In this document: piece after piece, positions 8,556-17,977 of the stretch
How the letters are laid out: each line of letters starts with the position of its first letter
Position numbering within the stretch: the first letter of the stretch is position 1
Source: Hyphomicrobiaceae bacterium
GTDB lineage: Bacteria > Pseudomonadota > Alphaproteobacteria > Rhizobiales > Hyphomicrobiaceae
Assembly (NCBI GenBank): GCA_025359165.1
Contig: JANYHG010000075.1
Location: 1 to 62,373 of the forward strand
Direction: 5' to 3'
Length of the DNA stretch: 62,373 nt
Made by a program: the position numbers and the translations under genes
The notes under the pieces: generated by a model
Told to the model about the DNA's origin: nothing
Seen by the model: only the letters and a program-made list of their open reading frames with translations
Database searches by the model: none

Positions 8556-10115
8556 TCAGAAAAGCGATCCTTGCGAGCCGCCGCCCGGCAAAGGCTTTTT
8601 AGTCGCGGACGCGCGCGGCGCAGACGATCGGGTCGCAGCGGGTGGCGCAGCGGAAGTTTCGGCCGAACCGGCAAGCGTTTGCGCGGCAATACGGCCGTCG
8701 GCAAACTCGATGTCGATCAACTGCCCAGACGACAGTGCGGAAGACTGGCGGATGGCGCGACCCTCGGCGTCGCGCACCAGCGCGAAACCGCGACGAAGAA
8801 CGCTCTGGTAGCTGAGGCTTGCCAGCATATTGGCGCGCCCATCGAGCAACGCACGCCAGCGATCGAGCCGATTGAGAACCAGCTGCGGCGTGAGCCGTCC
8901 CGACACGCGTTCGAAGCGGGTCCGGCGAGTGCCCGAAATGCGACCCAAGGCATTCGAGCCTCGATGCCAGGCAAGATGCAGCCGCTTGTCGCACGCCTCC
9001 ACACGTTGTTGCAGCAGGCGGACCTGAAGCCGTGGCGCAACCTTGGCCAGCCGACGGGCATGTGCTCCGGTATTGGCACTCAGGGCGCGGCCGAGCCGCT
9101 GGTGTATGGAATCGAAGCGCTGACGCGGGAGGGCCACGAGATCCTGGGCACGCGGCAGTCCGCGCGACGCGGCGCGCAAGGCGCTACGATGGGTTTCCAG
9201 GCCGCGACGCAGACCGACGCGGAGCCGGTCGGAAAGTTTTGCCGTCTGATCGATCAGTTCGGAGTATTTCGGCACCGCCCATTCGGCGGCTTTGGTGGGC
9301 GTCGGCGCGCGGGCATCCGCGGCAAGGTCGAGCAGCGTCCAGTCGGTTTCATGGCCGACCGCCGAGATCAGCGGAATGGCGCTGTCGGCTGCGGCGCGTA
9401 CGACGATTTCCTCGTTGAAGCCCCAGAGGTCTTCGAGGCTGCCGCCACCGCGCGCGACGATGATCACATCGGGGCGCGGGATGGGGCCGTTCGCCGGCAG
9501 TGCATTGAAGCCCCGGATCGCTTGTGCAACTTCGGCAGCGCAGGTCTCTCCCTGCACGCGCACGGGCCACAGCAGCACGTGCGCTGGGAAACGTTCGTTG
9601 AAGCCATGCATCATGTCGCGAATGACGGCACCGGTCGGCGACGTGACGATGCCGATGACCCGCGGAAAGTGCGGTAACAATTGTTTGCGGGCCTCGGCGA
9701 ACAGCCCTTCTTCGCCGAGTTTGCGCTTGCGCTCTTCGAGTAGCGCCATCAGCGCACCCGCACCCGCCGGCTCCAGCGCCTCGATCATGATCTGATATTT
9801 GGACGAGCCCGGAAAGGTGGTGATCTTGCCAGTGGCGATCACTTCGAGGCCTTCTTGCGGCTTGAACCGAAGAGCGCTGAAAACGCCGCGCCAGATCACC
9901 GCTTCGATTTTCGATTTCTCGTCCTTCAGGCCAAAATAGCAGTGTCCCGAACCGTGCGGACCCCGATAGCCCGTGATTTCGCCACGCAGGCGCACATACC
10001 CGTAGGTCTGTTCCAGCGTCTTTTTGACAGCGTTGGACAATTCCGAAACGGTCAGTTCGGCAACGTTCGTTCCCGAGGTCGCGGTGGTTGTGGTCTGGCG
10101 AAGTGGTGCGGGCAT
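8556..10115 (-). CDS. xseA: Exodeoxyribonuclease VII large subunit
   Basis: A 519-residue nuclease subunit that with XseB degrades single-stranded DNA to oligonucleotides. The N-terminal OB-fold starts at [23 protein letters not shown] in the full-length reading, followed by the catalytic region with [38 protein letters not shown] and [28 protein letters not shown] long Arg-rich helical C-terminal part and a short low-complexity tail follow. The ATG at 10115 is taken as start; a GTG four codons upstream is possible. xseB is not in the window. The upstream region is shared with the divergent TPR/ClpP-like gene (about 160 bases between starts). Confidence 0.96.
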   Translation of the reverse strand: MPAPLRQTTTTATSGTNVAELTVSELSNAVKKTLEQTYGYVRLRGEITGYRGPHGSGHCYFGLKDEKSKIEAVIWRGVFSALRFKPQEGLEVIATGKITTFPGSSKYQIMIEALEPAGAGALMALLEERKRKLGEEGLFAEARKQLLPHFPRVIGIVTSPTGAVIRDMMHGFNERFPAHVLLWPVRVQGETCAAEVAQAIRGFNALPANGPIPRPDVIIVARGGGSLEDLWGFNEEIVVRAAADSAIPLISAVGHETDWTLLDLAADARAPTPTKAAEWAVPKYSELIDQTAKLSDRLRVGLRRGLETHRSALRAASRGLPRAQDLVALPRQRFDSIHQRLGRALSANTGAHARRLAKVAPRLQVRLLQQRVEACDKRLHLAWHRGSNALGRISGTRRTRFERVSGRLTPQLVLNRLDRWRALLDGRANMLASLSYQSVLRRGFALVRDAEGRAIRQSSALSSGQLIDIEFADGRIAAQTLAGSAETSAAPPAATRSSAPRASATKKPLPGGGSQGSLF

Positions 10116-10275
10116 CGGCGGGTGCACTCTCGGCGCTGCTGGATGGAGCGACTTCGTGGCGTGTGTAGCGGCTTGTCGTGCGCGGCACCACCCCGTGCAA
10201 AACGAGCACTGGAAAACCGAGCGAACAGCATACTACATTCTAACCTGTGCGGTGAACCATACGGCGTAGGTGGTG

Positions 10276-12120
10276 ATGGTGCGAACCAGAGTTCGGGCGA
10301 AGGCGCTGACGGTGCTGATGCTGATGGCATCATTGATGGGACCGACGACGGTGCCTTCCCTGCTTTCGGCGCAGGAATCGGCTGTGCCACAGGGCAAATC
10401 AGATGCAACTGACGAACGCGATGGGGGCGACGCGAAGGGTTCGAACGCGAAACGTCCCGATCGGGCGTCGAAGCTGCCTGTCGCCGTAGCGGTCCAGTTC
10501 GATCTCGGCCTTGTCGAATTGAAGCGCCGCGAGTTCAAAAAAGCCATCGAGGCCTTCGACAAGGTCATCGCCGTCGCTCCCGATCATGCGGCAGCCTACG
10601 CCGAGCGCGGCGGGGCTCGCATCGGGCTCGGCGCTAACGAACTGGCTGTGTCCGATCTTACCCATGCCTTGAGTCTGTCCGACTCGTCGTCGCCCGATCG
10701 CGCCCGGATCTACGGCAATCGTGGCTTGGCGTACTTGAATCAGTCCAAGCATGCGCAGGCGATGGCCGACTTTGACCGGGCCCTCGAGATCGACCCGAAG
10801 ATGGCGTTCGCCTACGCCAACCGGGCGATGAGCCAGATGCAGCGCAAGAACTACGAACCGGCCTTGCGCGATGTGACGCGCGCCCTGGACCTGCGCCCGT
10901 CTTATGAGTTTGCGGTGCTGCTGCGGGCCTTCGTCAATATCGAATTGAAGCGCTTTGCTGACGCAGCCGGCGATTTCCGCCGCGTGCTGGTGCTGTCGCC
11001 GGACAATCGCGGTGCCATTCTCGGTCTGCGACAGGCCTATTTGGCCGGAAAAGACTCCGAGGAGCCGGCCAAGATCAAGCTGGTGCGGCTGGCGGATACG
11101 GCGTGCGAACCCGCGTGTCCCGAATGGATCGCGATCGATGGTAAGATCGAGCCAGGAGCGGCTGAGACGTTAAAAAGCGTCCTGAAGGAAACCGGCAAGC
11201 GGAAACTTCCGATTTTCGTAGATTCTGGAGGCGGATCGGTCAACGATGCCATGGAGATGGGGCGCATGATCCGCGCGCTCGGACTCGATGTCGTCGTGAC
11301 TCGCACGGAACTCGTGTCGTGCGCGCGCGACGATGTGGCTTGCCGCAAACGCACCAGCAATGGCCGTGCCCTGGGAAAGCCGCAGAGCGTCGGCGCAATC
11401 TGCGCGTCGTCGTGCGGATTTCTGATTGCGGCCGGACTGCACAGGTTTGTGGGGGCGTCGACGCTGGTCGGAGTGCACCAGATCACGTCGTTTCAGACGT
11501 ATCAGAAAGTCTATCGGCAGTATGAGGTCAAGCGGGCCTATCGCGACGGCAAGATCGTCGAAATAGATCGCCGCGTCGTGTCCGAGACGCTAGGCGCCAA
11601 AAAGACCGTGCAGACCGCGACCAAAGACGAGACCTATGTCAAAATCCGTAAGTATTTTACCGAGATGGGTATCGACGACGGCATCATGGGATTGCTCATC
11701 GCAGCACCGCCGAAGGGCATGCACTGGCTCAGCCCCGCCGAACTCAAAGCGACGGCCATCATGACGGATGCGGCGCAGGGCGAACAATTGATTGCGCGGG
11801 GCGCGATAAGTCGAGTGGGACCAGAGAGTGGAGGCACGTCTGCGACGATGGCGGCGATGCCGGCAACCGGCAACTCCAAGCCGGATGCCCCCGCGCCGGA
11901 CGGGCCTGCGGATGCGTCAAGCTTGACTCGTGCCATCCAGGCTCAATTGGCACGTATCGGTTGTCATGCGGGCGCCGAAGACGGCAAATGGGGACAGGGC
12001 GTGAGGCGCGCACTGGACCGCTACAACGTGCTGGCCGGCAAAACGTTGAAGACATCCGCGCCGTCGCCCGAGACTCTGGAAGCGCTGACGGCACGCGTCG
12101 GGCTGACGTGCCCACCCTGA
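10276..12120 (+). CDS. Secreted TPR protein with ClpP-like serine protease domain and C-terminal peptidoglycan-binding-like segment
   Basis: A 614-residue protein with an N-terminal signal sequence (helix about 8-30, likely cleavage near LLSAQ). Four to five TPR units follow (about 75-260), then a ClpP/crotonase-type domain (about 270-500): VDSGGGSVNDAMEMG (oxyanion region), the CASSCG nucleophile elbow (S378 or S379) and GVHQI with H401. The fold resembles the predicted periplasmic proteins of COG3904. The last about 65 residues (IQAQLARIGCHAGAEDGKW) resemble a peptidoglycan-binding repeat. Cysteines near 278/281 and 349/356 may form disulfides. A periplasmic protein-quality or envelope role is inferred. 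Start is ATG 10276; two GTG codons directly precede it. Confidence 0.78.
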   Translation: MVRTRVRAKALTVLMLMASLMGPTTVPSLLSAQESAVPQGKSDATDERDGGDAKGSNAKRPDRASKLPVAVAVQFDLGLVELKRREFKKAIEAFDKVIAVAPDHAAAYAERGGARIGLGANELAVSDLTHALSLSDSSSPDRARIYGNRGLAYLNQSKHAQAMADFDRALEIDPKMAFAYANRAMSQMQRKNYEPALRDVTRALDLRPSYEFAVLLRAFVNIELKRFADAAGDFRRVLVLSPDNRGAILGLRQAYLAGKDSEEPAKIKLVRLADTACEPACPEWIAIDGKIEPGAAETLKSVLKETGKRKLPIFVDSGGGSVNDAMEMGRMIRALGLDVVVTRTELVSCARDDVACRKRTSNGRALGKPQSVGAICASSCGFLIAAGLHRFVGASTLVGVHQITSFQTYQKVYRQYEVKRAYRDGKIVEIDRRVVSETLGAKKTVQTATKDETYVKIRKYFTEMGIDDGIMGLLIAAPPKGMHWLSPAELKATAIMTDAAQGEQLIARGAISRVGPESGGTSATMAAMPATGNSKPDAPAPDGPADASSLTRAIQAQLARIGCHAGAEDGKWGQGVRRALDRYNVLAGKTLKTSAPSPETLEALTARVGLTCPP

Positions 12121-12206
12121 CGCCCTTTACCGTCCTTTGCGGCGAAACCGTCATGCCGTGCGGAAAAGCGCTTCCCACACCGGCGCAACCACTTTAAATC
12201 GCCCCC

Positions 12207-13478
12207 ATGAACATACTTCTCATCGGATCCGGCGGGCGCGAACACGCGCTCGCGTGGGCACTTTCGCGCAGCCCGCTGCTGTCACGCCTCGTTTGCGCCC
12301 CTGGTAACGCCGGCATATCGGAACTAGCTGAGTGCGTGTCACTCGACACCGGAGACCAGCCGACGGTCATCGCCTACTGCCGCGATCAAAAGATCGATTT
12401 CGTCGTGATTGGTCCGGAAGGGCCGTTGGTTGCTGGGCTCGGCGATGCGCTAAGCGCCGCCGGCATCAGGTATTTCGGCCCCAGCAAGGCGGCAGCCCGG
12501 CTCGAAGGCTCGAAAGGGTTTACCAAAGACCTGTGCCGAGACTTCGGCATACCCACCGGCGCTTATGGGCGGTTCCATGATAAAGCCGCTGCCAAAGCGT
12601 ATCTTGCTGGCGTCACCGGTCGCGTTGTGGTCAAGGCCGACGGACTCGCTGCCGGCAAAGGCGTAATCATCCCCGAAACGACGGCAGAGGCGGAAGCCGC
12701 GATCGACGCCTGTTTCGACGGTGCGTTCGGCGCGGCCGGGGCGGAGGTCGTCATCGAGGCCTTTCTCGACGGCGAAGAAGCCAGCTTTTTTGCACTGTCG
12801 GATGGAGCCGAAGTGGTGGCACTCGCCACCGCTCAGGACCACAAGCGCGTGGGCGATGGCGATACGGGGCTCAACACGGGCGGGATGGGTGCCTATTCGC
12901 CCGCCCCCGTCATGACGCCAGCCATGGTCGACCGCACGATGTCCGAAATCATCCGACCGACGATCGCCGCCATGGCCAAGCGTGGCACGCCGTTCAAAGG
13001 CGTGCTGTTCGCAGGATTGATGATCGGATCGGAGGGCCCCAAGCTGATCGAATTCAATACACGGTTCGGCGATCCTGAAACACAGGTCTTGATGCTTCGT
13101 CTCGAAACGGACCTGCTGGCGGCTCTCCTGGCAGCCGCTGACGGCACTTTGAGCGGCCTGAAGCTCGGCTGGTCGGCGGACGTCGCGTTGTCGGTCGTCA
13201 TGGCCGCCAACGGCTATCCGGGTGCCTATGCGAAGGGCACCGAAATCCGTGGTCTGGCCGAGGCGGCGCAGTGCGAAGGTGTACAGATCTTCCATGCCGG
13301 CACGGCACTCGAAAATGGCAAGGTCATTGCAACGGGTGGGCGTGTCCTGAACATTTCAGCACGCGGACGTACTGTCGCTGAAGCGCAGACGCGAGCTTAC
13401 GCGGCCATCGATCGAATCGATTGGCCGGGTGGCTTCTGCAGGCGCGATATCGGCTGGCGCGCGGTGGGGCGTTCGTAA
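12207..13478 (+). CDS. purD: Phosphoribosylamine-glycine ligase
   Basis: A 423-residue ATP-grasp enzyme that joins glycine to 5-phosphoribosylamine in purine synthesis. Signs are the N-terminal [33 protein letters not shown], the ATP-grasp lysine region [13 protein letters not shown], the glycine-rich [11 protein letters not shown] and [14 protein letters not shown]. Length is normal for the family. A strong ribosome binding site is not visible before the ATG at 12207. The gene is 86 bases after the TPR/ClpP-like gene, with no clear terminator in the gap. Confidence 0.97.
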   Translation: MNILLIGSGGREHALAWALSRSPLLSRLVCAPGNAGISELAECVSLDTGDQPTVIAYCRDQKIDFVVIGPEGPLVAGLGDALSAAGIRYFGPSKAAARLEGSKGFTKDLCRDFGIPTGAYGRFHDKAAAKAYLAGVTGRVVVKADGLAAGKGVIIPETTAEAEAAIDACFDGAFGAAGAEVVIEAFLDGEEASFFALSDGAEVVALATAQDHKRVGDGDTGLNTGGMGAYSPAPVMTPAMVDRTMSEIIRPTIAAMAKRGTPFKGVLFAGLMIGSEGPKLIEFNTRFGDPETQVLMLRLETDLLAALLAAADGTLSGLKLGWSADVALSVVMAANGYPGAYAKGTEIRGLAEAAQCEGVQIFHAGTALENGKVIATGGRVLNISARGRTVAEAQTRAYAAIDRIDWPGGFCRRDIGWRAVGRS

Positions 13479-13665
13479 CCGCATGCTGCAAAACGCTTCG
13501 ATACGGTTAATGCGGACGAACTGACTAGGCCGCTGATATCAGGCGCTAACGCTACCCGTTTGCAAAACTTGTCATGTCGTCGAAATCTGAATAGCGACAC
13601 AGCTTGAACGGGCGGCGCAACATCGGCTTACCGTCGTGGATGGCATCTGGAAGCGTAACGGGCGT

Positions 13666-15171
13666 ATGCTCAAGAACATTGGCTCCAATTGGTTCTTGAT
13701 GACCGTCACCGGACTGGCGACGTTCTTTTTGATGCCGTTCAACCTGCATCATCTCGGGAGCGCGCAGTACGGTGTGTGGCTGCTGATCTCGGCGCAGGTC
13801 GCCTATCTGGCGCTGCTGCATTTGGGCGTGCCGATGGCGTCGGTCAGGGAAATGACGCAGGCCATCGCGTCGAAAGATACCGAGAAGCTCAATCGCGTTA
13901 TCGCCAGTTGTTCATGGCTCTACATCGGGTTTGGCTTGCTTGTCGGATTGCTCGGCATTCCCCTGATGCTCGACTTCGAGCGCAGCTACATGATCCCGGT
14001 CGAGATGCGCGGGGCAGCTCGCGTCGCATTCATGCTGTCGCTGCTGCAGATCGGCATCGGCTTCATCGCCAACATGCCGTTCGCAATTTTGTCGGCGTAC
14101 CAAGCGTTCGTGCCGAAGAACATAGTATCGGCGATCGCAATCCTGCTACGTATCTTGGTCAACGTCGGCCTGATCTCGTGGTATCCCGATATCACGATGC
14201 TGGCCGTCGCTGTGGTGGCCTTGACGGCCATCGAAATGGTTCTGGGCTGGGGCTACGTGCTCTACCGCTATCCAGCCGTGCGGCCGCGCCTGCACCATTT
14301 TCAGCTGGCGACGATTTCCAGCATCATGCGTTTCAGTTTCTACGTGTTCCTGTTGGCGCTCGGCGGGCAGCTAGCGTTCCAGACGACGGCGCTGGTAATC
14401 GGGCGTTGGATGACCACAGCCGATGTCGTCACGTTCGCCATCCCCAACAGCTTGATGTTGATCCTGCTACAATTCGTCGGCGGCATTTCGTCGGTGATCA
14501 TGCCGCTGGCGACCAATCTGCACACGCGCGGCGAAACGCGGGCGCTGCGCGATATTTTGTTCAAGTGGACTAAAATTTCGATGGCCCTGGCTTGGTGCGC
14601 CGGGTTCTTTCTTCTTGTGTTCGGGCCCGCATTTCTCGAGTTCTGGGTCAACAAGGGCTACACGGCGGAATCGGGCTCGGTGCTGCGGATCTTGATGGTT
14701 TCCTATCTGGTGCTGGTGCCGGTGCGAGGCGTGGCCGTGCCCATGCTGATGGGGATCGGCGAAGCCAAGTGGTTGACGATCGCAACGCTGGCTGCCGGCG
14801 TGTTGAACCTCGTTTTGAGCGTACTTTGGGTTGGACCGTTTGGCCTCCTAGGCGCGGCTTGGGCCACCTTCGTTCCTAATGTGCTGCTTGCTGCGGCGAT
14901 GACTTGGCTGGCGTGCCGGACGTTGCATGTGCGGATGCTGGACTATCTGACGGCGACCGTGCCCTTGGCGCTGCTGGGTGGTTTTGCTGGCTTGGCGGTG
15001 CTCGAATGGTGGGAGCGGTTGTGGCATCCTGCCGGTCTGATCGGACTGGGTATTGCGGGATTGCTGACGATCGCGGTCAGCGTCGCTATTTGGACTGGGT
15101 TGGTGTTGCGGCACGATCCGCACGTCACGACGCCGCGGCTGTCTGATTTCATCCCGTGGCGATTGCAGTAA
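13666..15171 (+). CDS. Polysaccharide-type flippase (MOP/MATE superfamily)
   Basis: A 501-residue polytopic membrane protein with about 12-14 predicted helices, beginning MLKNIGSNWFLMTVTGLATF and containing HHLGSAQYGVWLLI, the pattern of Wzx/oligosaccharide flippases. Such proteins move lipid-linked saccharides or amphiphilic products across the inner membrane. The neighbours downstream are a phosphopantetheinyl transferase and the NRPS/PKS genes, and no glycosyltransferases are near, so export of the assembly-line product or its lipidated form is a possible role (inference). The ATG at 13666 fits better than the in-frame GTG at 13636, which adds a basic segment without a ribosome binding site. 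Confidence 0.8.
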   Translation: MLKNIGSNWFLMTVTGLATFFLMPFNLHHLGSAQYGVWLLISAQVAYLALLHLGVPMASVREMTQAIASKDTEKLNRVIASCSWLYIGFGLLVGLLGIPLMLDFERSYMIPVEMRGAARVAFMLSLLQIGIGFIANMPFAILSAYQAFVPKNIVSAIAILLRILVNVGLISWYPDITMLAVAVVALTAIEMVLGWGYVLYRYPAVRPRLHHFQLATISSIMRFSFYVFLLALGGQLAFQTTALVIGRWMTTADVVTFAIPNSLMLILLQFVGGISSVIMPLATNLHTRGETRALRDILFKWTKISMALAWCAGFFLLVFGPAFLEFWVNKGYTAESGSVLRILMVSYLVLVPVRGVAVPMLMGIGEAKWLTIATLAAGVLNLVLSVLWVGPFGLLGAAWATFVPNVLLAAAMTWLACRTLHVRMLDYLTATVPLALLGGFAGLAVLEWWERLWHPAGLIGLGIAGLLTIAVSVAIWTGLVLRHDPHVTTPRLSDFIPWRLQ

Positions 15172-15227
15172 TTGGCATTTATGGCGGCGTGCAGCCGTCG
15201 ACAATAGATGATTGCAGCTGGGCGGGT

Positions 15228-15926
15228 ATGACGGTGGCGGTTACTGCAGTCGATGTGTGGATCTGGTCGCTGACAGTGCCAGCCGACGTTTTGCTGCGCT
15301 TCGAACGATCGCTCTCCGACGATGAGCGCCAGCGCGCACGACGCTTCGTCTCGCCCCATCACGGTGAAAGCTATGTCGCCGGTCGCGGACGGATGCGGGA
15401 GATCCTGGCGGACTACATAGAACGCCGGCCGGACGAATTACGGTTCGATTACGGCACAGCGGGTAAACCCTTGTTGGAGGGCATTGTCGGCGCACCACAT
15501 TTCAATCTTTCGCACAGCGGTAATTTTGCGGCGCTTGCGATTGCGGATCGCCCTGTTGGTATCGATATCGAACTCGTACGGTCGATCACCGATGATATCG
15601 CCGGACGTTTCTTCTCACCGGCCGAAGTGCACGCGCTGCGGAAACTCCCATCGAGCGAACAGGAAGCCGCGTTCTTCCGCTGTTGGACGCGCAAGGAAGC
15701 ATTCGTGAAAGCGCTGGGCACGGGCCTTAACTATCCCTTGTCATCGTTTGATGTTTCCGTTGCCGACGAGCCGTATCCACGCGTTCTGCGCGCCGACGCG
15801 GAGGTAACTTCCGACGTCGCCTGCTGGCGTCTCGTCAATTTTGTTCCGGGACCTGGAATGGCCGGTGCCATATCACTGAAGGCGGACAATGCCACATCGA
15901 CAGTCGAGGTGTGTTTCCATCGCTGA
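15228..15926 (+). CDS. 4'-phosphopantetheinyl transferase, Sfp type
   Basis: A 232-residue enzyme that transfers phosphopantetheine from CoA to the serine of carrier domains. The two diagnostic motifs are present: VGIDIELV (magnesium-binding Asp/Glu) and FRCWTRKEAFVKALGTGL with the W-T-R-K-E-A core. FNLSHSGNFAALAI supplies the upstream conserved His-Ser. The double-domain size fits the Sfp class rather than AcpS. The ATG at 15228 is chosen; a reading from 15156 would overlap the flippase and add a poor N-terminus. Its place 86 bases before the A-T gene suggests it activates the four carrier domains encoded downstream. Confidence 0.93.
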   Translation: MTVAVTAVDVWIWSLTVPADVLLRFERSLSDDERQRARRFVSPHHGESYVAGRGRMREILADYIERRPDELRFDYGTAGKPLLEGIVGAPHFNLSHSGNFAALAIADRPVGIDIELVRSITDDIAGRFFSPAEVHALRKLPSSEQEAAFFRCWTRKEAFVKALGTGLNYPLSSFDVSVADEPYPRVLRADAEVTSDVACWRLVNFVPGPGMAGAISLKADNATSTVEVCFHR

Positions 15927-15979
15927 TGCGTCGCATAACAACGCAGGAGTTGCGCATTTGATTAATTCTATTTTGCATT

Positions 15980-16011
15980 TTGAGTGGTTAATTTAGCGTT
16001 TTTGATATAAA
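15980..16011 (+). promoter_or_regulatory. Possible promoter of the assembly-line operon
   Basis: The short gap before the A-T gene is strikingly AT-rich compared with its flanks. TTGAGT (15980-15985) stands 18 bases before GATATA (16004-16009), or 20 bases before TATAAA (16006-16011), which is a loose sigma-70-like arrangement. If used, transcription would start at or just after the ATG at 16013, which would favour a later start codon for the gene. No regulator gene lies in the cluster. Confidence 0.3.
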
Positions 16012-16012
16012 A

Positions 16013-17977
16013 ATGACACCGACCGCGATGCGGGATGTTTTGCTTGTGAAGCAGTCGCGTGAGCCAAAAATGGGCGTTGAGTCGAAATTAGTAAATTCGC
16101 TTTGGTCGTCTTTTGCCGCCGCTGCCGACCGCAGAAAAGCCGAGCCGGCTCTCGATTTCAGCGACGGTATCGTATCGTTCGAGCACCTTCACGCCGCAGC
16201 GCTGCGCGCAGCAGCCCACCTTGTCGACCTCGGAGTTGGCGCCGGTGACGTCGTGGCGCTTCAGCTCCCTAAGCGCCCGGTGACGTATGCGCTGATGCTC
16301 GGTTGTCTTCGCCTTGGTGTCATCTACTCGCCCTTGGACCCCAACAATCCGCAGGCGCGCACAGACGCGATGTTGGCGCGGCTGAAGCCGAAGGCGTTGT
16401 TCACGACCGGCGCGGCGACAAACCCGCATGGGCTTACGATCGGAATGACCGCGACGGAACCTTTTGCGACGCAAATCGGACGTTGGCCGGCGGCCTTAAC
16501 CGATCGAATCCCAGTGGTCACCTCGGCGACCCATCCCGCCTACATTATGTTCACTTCGGGCTCAACGGGGGAGCCCAAGGGCGCGGTGATGCCGCAACAG
16601 GGCGCATCGAGCCTGATGCGATGGGCTGGCGGGCTCATTGTAAATGCCGATGCGCAGCGCTTTACCGCGATCAATCCCTTGCACTTCGACAATTCCGTTT
16701 TTGATTTTTATTGCGGTTTGGTTTCCGGTGCGACGCTGGTGCCGATTGAAACCAGCGCGATGCCGAACCCGTCCGACTGGGCAGCCCGGATCGCCGAAAG
16801 CCGCGCAACCGTGCTGTTTTCGGTGCCGACTTTACTGATGCTGCTGGACAAAATCGGCGCGTTGCGACCTGAGCGTCTGCCCGACATCACGACATTCCTG
16901 TTCGGAGGCGAAGGGTATCCGATCGACCAGTTGCGCACGCTACACGCGCGCTTTGGCGACCGAGCACAGTTGATCAATGTTTATGGACCCACCGAAACGA
17001 GCTGCATCTGCGCAAGCTCCAAAGTCGATATGCCCGCGCTGTCGAATATTGTCGGTACGCTGGTATCGCTCGGGCGCATGCACGCTGAATTCGACTATGC
17101 CGTGCTGGACGAGTCCGGAGAGCAGGTTGCGCCAGGTGAAAGTGGCGAATTATGGATTGGCGGCGCCAACGTCGGATTGGGGTACTACGGCAACGCTGAA
17201 GAAACCGAGCGGCGTTTTCGGCAGGATCCACGGCAGTCGGGTTACCGGTCGATCTTCTATCGCAGCGGCGACTTGGTGCGGGAAGACGAACACGGCGCGC
17301 TCTGGTTTCAGGGCCGCAAAGACAACCAGATCAAGATCGGTGGGCACCGCGTCGAGCTCGAGGAGGTCGACGCCGCAACCGAATCTTTGCCAACAATCTC
17401 CCGATCGCTGACCGTGCTGGTCAAAGGCGCTGCCCCGCAACTTGTGACGGCATTCGAAGCTGATGGCCCTGTCGATGTCGAGGCGTTGGCTAAGCATCTG
17501 CAAACGCGATTGCCGGTGTACATGCGACCGGCGCGGCTGCTGCAACTTGCCGTGTTGCCGACCAACGCCAATGGCAAAGTCGACCGTCTGGCGATCCAGC
17601 GGATTGCGGATGCAGCAGTGGTGACGGTCTCGCACGGCGATGCAACCATTGCACCACAGACAGCAGCGCAGGTGAGAGCCGCGTGGAAAGCAGCGCTCGG
17701 TCACGACCGCTTTTCAGATACCGAAACCTTCTTCGACCTCGGCGGCACGTCTCTTGCTCTGACACGGGTTCACGCCGAGCTGTCGGCGCATCGCCCGGAC
17801 GCAATCTCCATGACCGACCTGTTCGCACATCCGACGATCGCGCGCATTGTGGCGTTCCTCGACCCGACACCAGTCCGTGCACCTGATCTCGCGACGGCAG
17901 ATGCATCTCGGCGTGCCGATAGGCAGCAGGCCATGCTGGCGCAGATGCGCACGCGCGGCGCGAGGACGAAGTCGTGA
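16013..17977 (+). CDS. Stand-alone NRPS loading protein: adenylation plus carrier domain
   Basis: A 654-residue A-T protein. It activates a carboxylic acid as AMP ester and loads it on its own carrier. Motifs: FTSGSTGEPKGAV (A3, near 180), FDNSVFD with D226 at the position that binds the substrate alpha-amino group, NVYGPTETS (A5), YRSGDLV (A7), the NGKVDR lysine K522 (A10), and carrier FFDLGGTSLALT with S580. My manual reading of the specificity code is D-N-F-F-L-G-V-C-I-K, which I cannot match to an amino acid; FLFGGE recalls D-alanine ligase (DltA)-type enzymes. The start may be ATG 16073, since the only promoter-like element ends at 16011. Its stop overlaps the next start by 4 bases. Confidence 0.9.
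   Translation: MTPTAMRDVLLVKQSREPKMGVESKLVNSLWSSFAAAADRRKAEPALDFSDGIVSFEHLHAAALRAAAHLVDLGVGAGDVVALQLPKRPVTYALMLGCLRLGVIYSPLDPNNPQARTDAMLARLKPKALFTTGAATNPHGLTIGMTATEPFATQIGRWPAALTDRIPVVTSATHPAYIMFTSGSTGEPKGAVMPQQGASSLMRWAGGLIVNADAQRFTAINPLHFDNSVFDFYCGLVSGATLVPIETSAMPNPSDWAARIAESRATVLFSVPTLLMLLDKIGALRPERLPDITTFLFGGEGYPIDQLRTLHARFGDRAQLINVYGPTETSCICASSKVDMPALSNIVGTLVSLGRMHAEFDYAVLDESGEQVAPGESGELWIGGANVGLGYYGNAEETERRFRQDPRQSGYRSIFYRSGDLVREDEHGALWFQGRKDNQIKIGGHRVELEEVDAATESLPTISRSLTVLVKGAAPQLVTAFEADGPVDVEALAKHLQTRLPVYMRPARLLQLAVLPTNANGKVDRLAIQRIADAAVVTVSHGDATIAPQTAAQVRAAWKAALGHDRFSDTETFFDLGGTSLALTRVHAELSAHRPDAISMTDLFAHPTIARIVAFLDPTPVRAPDLATADASRRADRQQAMLAQMRTRGARTKS

Noticed and set aside
12450-13295. 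281-residue minus-strand ORF opposite purD
   Set aside because: Opposite a fully conserved PurD.
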